NCBI RefSeq assembly: GCF_015706575.1
Contig: NW_024037059.1
Location: 12,561,730 to 12,625,729 of the forward strand
Reading direction: 5' to 3'
Source of the DNA: Patiria miniata
Lineage: Eukaryota > Echinodermata > Asteroidea > Valvatida > Asterinidae
Length of the DNA stretch: 64,000 nt
The notes beneath the pieces were generated by a model. That model was given only the letters and a program-made list of their open reading frames with translations, was not told where the DNA came from and did no database searches. Made by a program: the position numbers and the translations under genes. This document shows, piece after piece, positions 33,694-43,560 of this stretch. Numbering within the stretch: the first letter of the stretch is position 1; every line of letters begins with the position of its first letter.

Positions 33694-34332
33694 AGTGTGG
33701 ATTCGGAACTACAAATCTGTTACGCTGGTCAAAAAGTGTGGATTTGGAATGCAGAATCTTCAGTAAAGTGTGGATTCGGAATTACGAATCCACACTTTGA
33801 ACACGTCTGACAATTGTTCTCCATAATGAGCATTAATAGGACCATATGCGTGAAAACGTTCCTTCCAAAATTACCAATGCATCTTCACTGTCAGATTCTC
33901 TGCCGTCGATCACTGCAAAACGTACTTCGAGTCAGAAAGAAATCATCGTCTGAACTATCCACATGTCGATGGAAGGAGCCGGGAAAAATATTGCAACCTG
34001 ATGCCACTTTTTTCTTCATTTGTCATCTCAATGATGGTCATTCATTGCAAAAATGACGATAAGACATGAATCTGGGACTGAGAAATATTTCCAATTTTGT
34101 CAGGAAATACCTTTTCTTGACTCTCCATAGACTTTGTACACAATCGCGGAAGTGGCGTCAGGTTGCAACATTTTTCCCAAGTCTTTTCATCCCCACTTAC
34201 TGTTAATGCCAATACTTCTTTTGACGCAATGGTTTAAGTCGAAGAATACACTCGAAAGTGTAGATTCTTAATTTACGAATTCACTCGGCGCTTCGCACCT
34301 CGTGAATTCTTAAATTACGAATCCACACTTTC
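33694..34332. mobile_element. Composite inverted-repeat element (AAAGTGTGGATTCG ends)
   Basis: Three direct copies of AAAGTGTGGATT(C/T)GGAA lie at about 33695, 33731 and 33766, and an inverted copy at 33787. The right end is an 80-bp hairpin (34253-34332) whose arms are GAAAGTGTAGATTCTTAATT-like and the complement. A separate element of about 198 bp sits inside (33981-34178), with inverted ends GGGAAAAAT(A/G)TTGCAACCTG. No coding. Confidence 0.55.
33981..34178. mobile_element. 198-bp MITE-like insert
   Basis: The inverted ends are about 30 bp long (GGGAAAAATATTGCAACCTG...CCACTT at the left, the complement ending TTTTTCCC at the right) with three mismatches. Part of the interior is related in inverted orientation to 35880-35990, so this family occurs at least twice in the window. 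Confidence 0.55.
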
Positions 34333-35612
34333 TTGTGTGTTCTCCTTAACTGAACAGTGGACACGTTGCCCAAGCCATATATTTGGGGGGTTTTCAGGGA
34401 TGGTTCAGTTTGGGTCAATTCAGGTCAGTTTTTGCTTGAATTTTTGTCAGGTCGGGTCGCGTCGGTTTAGAGGAGTTCAGATCAGTTTCGGTTCAGATTC
34501 TGTTTATCTCTACAATGTTTCGGGTCGGTTTGGCCTGGTCAACCGGACCCGATGCACAATATTAGTTCCCAGCAGCTTAGAAGGGTAACAAGGAGCTTGC
34601 CTCACATCAATGTGTTGACAGGAGATGTTGATGCACCCTACGTTTGAAGGAGCACCACTGTCTTTCATCTCTCCCACTTCACAATCTGGGAGACTGTTCC
34701 AGACATGGACTGCAGTGTGGATGAAGGTTCTGCCGGTGGAGTAGGTCCTGGGGACTGGCTTGGAGAGTGCATGGCTAGGCATGGACAAACTGAGGCGTGT
34801 TGCGTGTCATATCTCATCATAGAGCAGGGGAGCATCTAGCCTTCAAGCCTGGTGTCCTAACAGAAATGAGACCTGTAAAACACTGGCTTCAAAGCTGCAA
34901 ATTAAATGACAAAGTCCGAGTTTAAATCAAATAAATAGTCCATGGTCCAGACCAAATGTCAGTACCATCTGAGGTGGCAAAACTTACAAATGCAATTGGT
35001 GGGAAATTATTTGTTTTATCACCATAAGTCAAAATAAAATGATAGCCTTTCGTAGTGAGTAATATATTTTTGAAAGCAGGTACCCTTTTATACCTTAAAC
35101 CCTATGCAGGCTTCACAGTGCCCCTCTTCATCAATACAGGTTTTTTAAAAAGGTTTGAAAATCAAAATCTAGGGTTTTAAAGCTTTTCCAGAAGGCCTTT
35201 TTTGTGCAAAATCTTGCAACCTTTCAGCATGAGGTAGAAATATAGCGAATTGCTTACCTCCAGTTCTCCACACTAGATTATAGAAACCCTCTTGTGAAAA
35301 ATCTTAGAGAGGTAGGACTATATCATTGATGTGGTTATTTTGGAATATAGATATAAGTGCGGGTCACTGATAGAAACGTTTGAACTTGCCACCTCGGATG
35401 GGGAAAAAATTCCATACTGGGCCACCACTAACCTGCTGCCAAACACACCAATTTTTACCTTACCTTGTGATTTCAACCAAGATGAATCCAGGAAACCTCG
35501 GCAATGCAATTTTGTGGCCAGTACGGAATTTTTTTCAAATTTCATTACATACTGGTACATACTTCAACATTCCATCTCAGAATCATACCCGAAAAGTTAC
35601 AAGCTGCAATTA
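34333..35612. other. Non-coding interval
   Basis: A short GGTCGGGTCGCGTCGG-type low-complexity run lies at 34380-34560, similar to the CCGAAC/CGGATC runs in the 43-kb and 57-kb repeats. No gene. Confidence 0.3.
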
Positions 35613-35857
35613 GGCCACAAAAAAAAAAAAAAAATAGTTCTGCTTCCGATTACATGGCATTCGAAAATAGGTAGGTAGGGATTTTTTGGTGTGTACAATC
35701 ATATGGAGACGTCTGCGTGATAGTCAAGGGTCAACGGTAGAAATTGATAGTTTTGGGTGTTTTTTCCTGTCATTTTTCCCATGTAAAAAATTAGTGTAGG
35801 GGCTGTCAGAATAGGGTAGGTAGGGAAACCGGAAGCAGAAATATTATTTTTTTTGCC
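35613..35857. mobile_element. PIF/Harbinger-like MITE (245 bp)
   Basis: The inverted ends contain an A/T run and TAGTTCTGCTTCCG (left) against CGGAAGCAGAAATA (right). TTA duplications lie at 35610-35612 and 35858-35860. It has the same terminus as the truncated copy at 23860. Confidence 0.75.
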
Positions 35858-36028
35858 TTAGCTCCACCCAGACGCCACTGCAGCGCCGTGTACAAATTAA
35901 GTCTATGGAGAGTCAAGAACATTCTGAAAGTATTTCCTAACAAACAATTGTTTCTCAGTCCCAGATCATGTCTTTTCAACATGTTTGCAATGACTGCCGG
36001 AAAGAATTCCATACACGGCCTACACAAA

Positions 36029-36985
36029 CCCGGTACATGTATACCGTTAGTTCGTTTTACCGTTTTAGATTTTCTCCAAAAAAAACACAGTTAACGAACC
36101 ATTGACTCTTTTGTCGTTTTACAGTTTTGTTAAACGGTCAAACGGTATTAAGTCACAAAAAACAATGACCTTTTTGTAATTTTTTAAATTGTAAAAAGCG
36201 ATAAACAGTTAGTTGCTTTACTTTTAGAGTGTTGTTTTACAAAAACATGACAATGACAAAACAGTCAATAGTCTTGTCGACCATTTTTGGATTCAGGTTT
36301 GGCAATTAAGCAATGCACCTTGGAATGTTAATGTGTCCTTGTGATCGATTCACTGCCTGGGAAGTTGCCCTTCTTACAATTATGTCGTTCTCACGATAGA
36401 ATTTGCGAATATTGGCTATTGAAGAGCCGCGCCAAACTCCAATTTCCTTCAAAATATCTGCAACTTCTTCATACGTCTTACCACCCTGTATCCTTTCTGA
36501 AATTTCCTCCTTGAAATTTTCCAGCGCCATTTTTGCTTGCAACTCTCTAAGCCCCGCCAAAAATGTCAGTACATGTAGATGGGGGTCAGGGTTATGCCAG
36601 GAATCACACCACGCATTAATTATGCCGAGGTAACACTTCTTCGTGCACGGCATGGTCCCCCTTCACCCTCCCCCCTTGCCCACCACCACAAAATGCACCA
36701 CGGACTGTTAACTATGACACTGAAATAAAAAATAAAAACCGTCTACAGGTATTCAATACTGACCATTTTGCAGTTTTTGTGTAAAACTGAAAAACAAAAA
36801 TCACTGATCGTTATGCTGTATTAAATTTTACTAAACTGATAAAATGAAATAACCGTATTTATCTTAATACCGTTTGACCGTTTTACAAAACTGTAAAATG
36901 ACACAACGGTCAATGGTTCGTTTACTGTTTTTTGTTTTTGAGAAAATCCAAAACGGTAAAACGAAATAACTGTATGTCCCGGGAT
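36029..36985. mobile_element. DNA transposon relic with inverted ends of about 115 bp
   Basis: The left end (36029 to about 36150) and right end (about 36865-36985) are long inverted copies sharing TTCGTTTTACCGTTTT(A/G)GAT, AACGAACCATTGAC and GGTCAAACGGTATTAAG. Outside these, a further inverted pair (AATTCCATACACGGCCTAC at about 36007, complement near 37130) suggests a larger or nested structure. A clean target duplication was not found. The interior encodes one minus-strand helix-turn-helix-like frame. Confidence 0.6.
36306..36653 (-). CDS. Helix-turn-helix-like N-terminal transposase fragment
   Basis: 115 codons inside the long-TIR element. The middle reads FKEEISERIQGGKTYEEVAD, ILKEIGVWRGSSIANIRKFY, RENDI. 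This is a typical pattern for a DNA-binding HTH at the start of a transposase or integrase (I-x-x-RI-x-x-G-x-(S/T)Y-x-x-(I/V)...S-x-x-(S/N)(V/I)R-(R/K)F). No catalytic domain follows, so the protein is partial. Its place between the TIRs supports a role in that element's past mobility. Confidence 0.42.
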   Translation of the reverse strand: MPCTKKCYLGIINAWCDSWHNPDPHLHVLTFLAGLRELQAKMALENFKEEISERIQGGKTYEEVADILKEIGVWRGSSIANIRKFYRENDIIVRRATSQAVNRSQGHINIPRCIA

Positions 36986-38505
36986 TCTACACTCATATTC
37001 TTTAATTATGACAAGTACCAAAAAGTGAAAATCTGATGAAGAAACACCAAATTAGGTGATACTTTTGATAATTAATACTTTAAGCTAACTTTTTCTGTCA
37101 TGGCCCATAAACTTTGTGCAGGAGGTCTGAGTAGAGGCCGTGTATGGAATTCTCTCCTGACTGACCTTCACCAATGAAAAAAAAAAAGTTGCACCAGGAT
37201 CCAGCATTCTTTCCAAGCCCTAGTCCCATAAATGTGACTGAAATACTGGATTACCTCCGTGTATCAGTCACAGAGCCACGTACGGCCTGTGAGCGGAGCG
37301 TCCCGTTGCTAGGGGAGCCGAAAATTAATTAAAGATCAAAATTATTTTGTCAGCAGAAAATCAACCCAGCTATAGTAATTTAGTATGACTGCTAAATAGC
37401 ATTTCAGTCACATTTATGGGACTATCCAAGCCCCCACCCCCCTCCCCCACCCCCCCTCCCCCACCCCCCTCCCCAGCTGAGTAAACCTCAAAGACAGTCA
37501 CCTTTGACAAGCCTGAATCTGCCATTCACGACACTCAAAAATTAGACCACACACCTTCAGTTTTGGGAATCTCACTGTAAAGTAGTCATGGTAGTGATGC
37601 TTGGGAACCCCGCATTTGACCGCATTTGTCTGACAAGAGTCTGAAAGGTCACAGGCCCAGACGTCAACAGTCAAGTCAGCATTACGTGGCGTCGATTCCT
37701 TGGACCAGCACTCTACGGCAGGGTGTCCCATTCTCTGCAGCTGCAGTGCGTGCCCATGTACAGAATGGAGCTACACGGCACGTGCAGCGATCATGCATGC
37801 TCGTCGGGAAACATGATCATTAGTATCGACATTAGTTAGTTAACTTTTACAGACCCGTGAAAACGCCACGTTCACGGGTCTAGTTACACACTACAGTGAA
37901 CATCTTGAACATCTACGAGAAGGCATCGCTGAAAACCTCACAAACGCAAGATGTGCAACTGCATCGGAAAACCACGGAAGAAAACCAAACGAATTCCGAT
38001 TTTACCATGAAGGAATTTTACGAACGTAAGTTTCATCATGGTTTCAACTTTCATGGACTCGAGCCGCATACCACCTGTACCGTACCGCCACACGCGAACT
38101 AGCTGGACTCTCGAGTCTCGACTGCGGTTGTTTACAAAAAAGTAACCAGTAACTTTCAACAGCGCCACCACTTGACCAAGAAATTTGTACGCACATTGTT
38201 TTTAAAAACTTTTCAGCTGGTAACAATACTGAACATAATCTTGGTTGGGATTGTATCCGTGTATGATGGTGTAAACATCAACAGAATTGTCAACATTACA
38301 TCAACCCTAAAATCATTCATTAATTTCCAGCCAAGCTTGTCAAGTTCCATTTTGAGCAGCAACGTCGCAAGGTTGGATCCAGAACACAATTTTTTGGGGG
38401 GCAAAAAAAATTGTGATCCTCAAATAGTGTGTCAAAAACATTACGGCGTGGGGTTCGGGGCCCGCTTAAGGGCCCCGAATTTTGTTTGGATTCAAGGGGC
38501 CGTAT
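36986..38505. other. Non-coding interval with C-rich tract
   Basis: A (CCCCCTCCCCCA)n-like tract lies at 37433-37473. At 38375-38480 a segment (GGATCCAGAACACA, then GGGGCCCGCTTAAGGGCCCC) is an inverted relative of 45122-45345 and 48362-48570, a dispersed repeat. No gene is recognised. Confidence 0.4.
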
Positions 38506-38507
38506 CA

Positions 38508-38652
38508 TAAGTCCGACGCCTCATAGGTCCGACAACAGAAAAACGAGGCGTTTAATTTGTCGGACTTACGAGGCGTCGGACTTACGAGGCGTCGGAGCTA
38601 TGAGGTGTCGGACTTATGAGGCGTCGGACCTATGAGGCGTCGGACTTATGAG
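38508..38652. repeat. 16-bp-unit foldback locus (GAGGCGTCGGACTTAC)
   Basis: The left arm has GTCCGACGCCTCATAG-type units. After a spacer with AACAGAAAAACG, the right arm has at least six opposed 16-bp units, GAGGCGTCGGACTTA(C/T) and close variants. The arms can pair. No telomere-like core in this one. Confidence 0.82.
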
Positions 38653-38705
38653 CGGACCCCGGATTCTAGATGCTCGGTGGTGCGATCTGAGGCAATTTTT
38701 TTTTG

Positions 38706-38785
38706 GGGGGGGGAGATGGTGGTGTACTCATTGCCTGCCTTTATTGGGGGGGGGGGGGCATGCCCCCCCGGGTCCGCCCTTGCAA
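38706..38785. repeat. G-run/C-run hairpin (GGGGGGGCATGCCCCCC)
   Basis: G9 at 38705, G12 near 38747, then CATG and C7-8, followed by GGGTCCGCCCTTGCAACG, which is the end motif of a dispersed repeat. The G12-CATG-C8 core is a near-perfect palindrome. Confidence 0.55.
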
Positions 38786-39128
38786 CGTCGTTGCTCATTG
38801 CAATGTGATGTAAATAAAGCCACTTTGAACATTAATATCTGCACCTTTTCCCCTTTTATATACATTATCGGTTAGTGCAGTATCCGTTCTGTTTTTAATT
38901 ACATTAGCTGTCCTCACGTGATACACCGATTAGAAATGTACTACACTATCAGTACGTATAGTAGTCTACGGTCGCCATCTTTTACATGATTTACCAGCCC
39001 GAGTCCAGAGGATTGAAACCGCTTCAAGTTGACAGCGCAAATTCCACATTTTAATTTAGGGTAATATTTTGGCCACCACACATGAAATTTTAATAAACCA
39101 ATAATTAATAATGGTTACGTTTCTATAA

Positions 39129-39300
39129 TCCGACATCTCATTGGTCCGACGTCGACTGGTTCAGGTTGACTGACCCTAACCCTAAACCTAACACAAACCC
39201 TAACCGTCGGACCAATGGGACGTCGGCGGCCCAATGGGACGTATTGACCAATGGGACGCAGGGCCTGAGACCAATATGGCCGTCGGACTAGGGGACGTCC
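39129..39300. repeat. 16-bp-unit foldback locus with telomere-like core
   Basis: The left arm has CCGACATCTCATTGGT and CCGACGTCGACTGGTT (16 bp each). The core is degenerate CCCTAA repeats (39169-39203). The right arm has opposed units CGTCGGACCAATGGGA, then diverged copies, ending near CCGTCGGACTAGGGGA. Boundaries are approximate. Confidence 0.8.
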
Positions 39301-39834
39301 CCATAATTCACTTTCATCTCTTTTTGATATTTTGGATATCACTTCTTTTGTCCATACTCGATCTGTCAAAAGGAACGGTCTGATCTCAGCATCAATTTTA
39401 GTTGTTAGTTTTTAATTATTTCAATTGTTAATTTTACTATTTAAACACTTAAATACACTTGATATAATCCATGATAACCGTGATTACACGGTGTACATAT
39501 TTTTGTTATGATCTACAAACTTGTTTGTACACTTTTTTCCCGCTCATTTTCCGTGTTTCTTATGAAAAACAATATTTTTCAGACGAACATAATTATGTTC
39601 GTCTGAAAAATATATCGACAAAAGTCAAATGTGAATCCACTGTGACATGAACCTGACTTCCTTTTTGGGCACTCCTTTTTATTTTTGTGGTTCTCAGTTC
39701 CGACCGATCAGTTTTGAACCCCATTAACCCTAAAAAGGCCGGGTTTGGGGGGGGGGGGGCAGAAATCGCCCCTTGTTACATTTTCTATGAAAGGTGCGCT
39801 TGCACGGCGAGCACGCGTTATTGGCAAATTCGGG

Positions 39835-40509
39835 CAACCTCGTCCCCAGTGCTTACTTTATTTCCAACACGGTTTCCAATAGTAAACCCTGGATAGGAAA
39901 CTTTCTTCCTGTATCCTGATTGGATACCGCAATTGGCTAGTTATGGATTTTTATCGTGTACTTGGTGCTATTATTCACAACGTGCAGTACGTGTTTTCGC
40001 GATCATTCGTCCACGCCTTCTCGAAAATACTAATTTCCTTTCTAATTTGCTCATATTAATATGAAATATGATACTGCATGTTGTCTCGATAAGATCGTAA
40101 CAGTTTGATTTCAAAAATCGTGTTTTCGTAACTCACGCCGTGCTCGCGCTGCTACGAATTGACTCTGTTTTTACCCCAGACACCGCATACAAAAACAAAC
40201 GCTAATGTGTAACGCATATCCTTTTTATATTAGTATTTAGTATATTTTTACTCTGTACATAACTTGATGAGGAGTGGCAGGTCTTTGACCACAGTGATTG
40301 TTATCGCTTTTGCCTCTCCTATGCCCATCTTGTATGTGATGAAATAGAATTGGCATGAATAAATAATAATAATAATAATATCCAGGCACCAGACTGTTCC
40401 TCATTTGCATACGTGTGCAAAAATGTTGCACATGCAAATGATCCAATACCAGGGTGACAGAGCAGGTAGTGGTGGGCGCGTACTGCTCGACACCCTGGGG
40501 ACGAGGTTG
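39835..40509. mobile_element. MITE with 9-bp target duplication, copy A (675 bp)
   Basis: The ends CAACCTCGTCCCCAG and its exact complement are flanked by AAATTCGGG at 39826-39834 and 40510-40518. A perfect 9-bp duplication suggests the Mutator-like (MULE) group. No coding. Copy B is at 60842-61418, in opposite orientation. Confidence 0.85.
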
Positions 40510-40510
40510 A

Positions 40511-40874
40511 AATTCGGGCGATTCACAATGCAGTGCGCCACCAAGAGTTTGCCATGGAGAATCCATTTTTTTCAAGTTTACGACGGTCGACAAAACGTGG
40601 CCCATTTGAATGAGTGTCAGTAGACAACTTGAGCTTAATTGTTACAGACTGGGGCATAGCGTTCTGCTGCTTTACAAGAAACACCATATTGATAAAAGAA
40701 AAGAAAAAGGGCAAACAGATACTCGAATCATAATTATACGCTAACGAAACTACTAACCGGAAAAACGAACAATTTCAAATGTCCCGCGCTGCGAATTTGT
40801 CGACCATACGAGGAAAAATGAACTCTCTGGGCAAACTCTTGGTGGTGCACTGCATTGTGAATCGCCCGAATTAG
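40511..40874. mobile_element. 364-bp MITE with 44-bp inverted ends
   Basis: The left end AATTCGGGCGATTCACAATG continues through CAGTGCGCCACCAAGAG. The right end (40831-40874) is its complement with one mismatch over about 44 bp. The 9-bp-TSD MITE inserted exactly at the left terminus, so that terminus is duplicated as AAATTCGGG. No clear target duplication remains for this element. Confidence 0.72.
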
Positions 40875-41065
40875 CACAAGCGCTGTATCTAGGTTTAATG
40901 GGTTAACTCAGCATGCACGAATTTGTCATTTTTGTCAAAATTGGTTGAGCATGGCAAAAGTCAGCATTAGAATAATCCACTTAGCCATAAATGTTCCATA
41001 CTCACTATCGGCCTGTAATTTCAGCATCATGCAGTCACTCAAATCTTTGACGGCCTTTACAACTC
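40875..41065. other. Short non-coding spacer
   Basis: Nothing recognised between the 44-bp-TIR MITE and the telomere-core locus. Confidence 0.3.
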
Positions 41066-41206
41066 TACCCGATGTTCCCCAATACCTATGTTCCCCAACA
41101 CCGATGTTCCCCGAAATCCTTAGGATTAGGGTTAGGGTTGGGTTAGGGTTAGGGTTAGGTTAAGGATTTCGGGAACATCGGTATTGGGGAACATCGGTAT
41201 GAACCC
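41066..41206. repeat. 16-bp-unit foldback locus with TTAGGG core (intact example)
   Basis: The left arm has three 16-bp units CGATGTTCCCCAATAC, CTATGTTCCCCAACAC and CGATGTTCCCCGAAAT. The core is CCTTAGGATTAGGGTTAGGG and so on (about 41118-41164). The right arm has two opposed units (GGGAACATCGGTATTG, GGGAACATCGGTATGA). It is the clearest case of this architecture. A second copy, cut by hAT copy B, is at 54535-56485. Confidence 0.88.
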
Positions 41207-41379
41207 CAACTGTTTTCTTTTATCTGAAGAGGTGATGGAGAAATTTGCTAAAGGCCGATTGCAGGTATATGGGTCGGGGGGGGGGGGGGCAAAATGTTCC
41301 CGAAGAGGTAGCACATCTTGATTGTTGGTGTTTTTTTTCTGTATTTTTTTTTCGGGGCGGGGGGCGTTAACATGTAACG

Positions 41380-42410
41380 TGTGGGTGTTAGGTGCTGGAT
41401 TTCCTTCGTCTCGCCACTGATATACGCGAATGACTGCAGGATTAAAAGACCTTGGATGAGCTTTACAAATTTAACCTTTCCAAAGGGCCTACAATTTTAC
41501 AAAGCGTGGTCTGAGAGATTGTATGAAAGAGATTGTATGAAAGAGAGAAAACACCTGTTGTATTTTGACTTGTGATATAACTTATGAAACATGGATAAGT
41601 GAATTGAATGTAATTTGATGAAGGCCTTTCCACGCTGCACAATCTATATATTTCAAACACATGGTGAATCGATTGTAATTTACAAAAAGAGCTGTTTCGG
41701 ATCATGGGGGAAAACACACACTAGACTTAATAGTGCCAAATTCACCGCTTGAGAGAGTTTTAGCGCCCTCTGTTGACAGAAAAGTTTGTTGTTAATATTA
41801 TGGGATGGCAAGTGATAGGACGTGCGGAGGACTAAAGTTTTTTCAACCTTTTGACATCTTTTAAGCTTTCTTTTTGACTTACTCTCGACTTAGGGATCGG
41901 TATTTGCGTGTTTTGGAGCAATTGGGATCCTAAGAGGAGCTTCTCATAAACTGTAAGAACTGATCGAGGGCCTTGAATTGAACAGTGTGTGAACTTGTTT
42001 TCTTTCTTCTGAGAACGATTGAAGCGTTGGAAACTTAATAGGCCCAGTCCTGTCCGCAAAATAAACGTGAAAAATGAGCTTCAAAGTGAACTTTAGAAAG
42101 GCCCATAAATAGGCACGTACAAGGCCTATTATTGTGTTCAGCACTACGTTGTCTGAGCGAGCACCGTCGGCGGATTCAAAAACAACTTTTGGGGGATTCT
42201 GTTTTTACACTACAGTTTGTTTTTTGGTCACTTTTTTTATGGAGGAGTGGTGGTGTACCAACCTTACCATCTTTGTGGACCTGACAACAAAACAGGTCCA
42301 CATAATGCAGGTTGTGTGAATGCTATGTGGACTAAGCCAGGTCCACATAAGGATTTGCTCTCTCTGGAAAACAGGTTTAGAGGTATTTTGGGGTTAGGAT
42401 CATTTGTCGC
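41380..42410. repeat. Low-copy repeat block X, copy 1
   Basis: Non-coding. The 41510-41680 part (GAGAGATTGTATGAAAGAGA ... TTGTATTTTGACTTGTGATA) matches 51335-51490. The 42170-42260 part (TTCAAAAACAACTTTTGGGG) matches 51520-51610. The end with GGTCCACATAA and TTTAGAGGTATTTTGGGG recurs at about 63900-64000. Confidence 0.65.
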
Positions 42411-43560
42411 AAATTAAAGAGGAACACCCAAGGAAATCAGGATAAAAAAAAAATGGTTTGAGAGAGTTTTCACAGTGTGAGTAAAAATTGGTTGTCCCCG
42501 GTTTTCCTTAACTGTGCGAAAACAAAGGAATGTCCACATAGGGTATGTAATATAAACGTGTGTGGGTGTGTACATAATGTATACACATTGAAATTGTGGA
42601 CCTTGAACAATAGAGGACTATAGGGTTGACCGAAGGTCCACGTTTGATGTGTGTGTACAAATCTTACGGGGTATCTTCATCCAAATAAGTATAAACAAAA
42701 GAGGGACAATAGGGAGTCCGCGATGAAGTGAAGGTGTTTACACAGTTGATCCTGTTATCCTTTGCATTTATCTGTAAAAGCCATCTACCGAATTACATGT
42801 ATTATCAAAAGGTTTACTTGGATTAAAGATCCTACTGGCACTGAACACCCCGTGAAATGATTCCGCTTGGCTAAATGTATTCCAACGATTACTCAATATT
42901 GACTGATTATTGGAAACACGGAGCGCATGCTGTGGACGCGATTTTGTGATCAGGGTTGTGCAGGCGGGGAGTTTCACTGTTGTCTCAAAAAGCTCAATCT
43001 CCACTGAGATGAAACTTCAACAGATTAGGTTTGGAACAGTCTTCATTGGGTTTTGAGCGGTGTTACTATTGGAAACGAACGAAATGCATGAAAGGTAGAC
43101 TGATCCTGTATGCCGGTAATCGTGTACTCTTCCCCCGCCCCGTGCTCAGTGCCTTACTGCAAATATCGTGCAGTTTCCCACTGCTTATACTGTACCTCCA
43201 TTGATAAACAAAGTCAACAGAAATAACCTCCTCTGTTTATACTTCTCTTTTTAGCTCAGATTTTCGTAGATCCTCATCTTGAGAATGGTCGTTGGTTTTA
43301 ACTCATCTCATTTATAGGGGTCCGTTCCCAACTTGGGGCCTACCATCAGTTTGTTTCGTAAAATTTAAATGTTAAAAATCGCCTCGGGTTCTCTCCTTTC
43401 AGTTGCACAGTTTTTTCATTAACTGGAGAAGTGCAAACGCGACCCGAAACTAAAACTAAACCGACTCTGAATCGACTTCGGTACGTTTCGATTTGGCTCG
43501 GATTTCGGCATCAATTTAGTCAGTTTGGGTTGGTGTAAATTTGTTTGCGATGTTCGGATC
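42411..43560. repeat. Low-copy repeat, leader part
   Basis: Non-coding. The 42750-42960 part (ACTTGGATTAAAGATCC ... TTCCAACGATTA) has a diverged relative at 54290-54480. The 43310-43540 part (GTCCGTTCCCAACTT ... CGGATCGG) has one at 56780-57550. Confidence 0.5.

Noticed and set aside
35331-35678. 115-codon frame
   Set aside because: No domain, and its end runs into the A-rich tip of a MITE.
39169-39203. Telomere or chromosome end
   Set aside because: The CCCTAA tract is short, degenerate, internal to a foldback locus and flanked by ordinary sequence.
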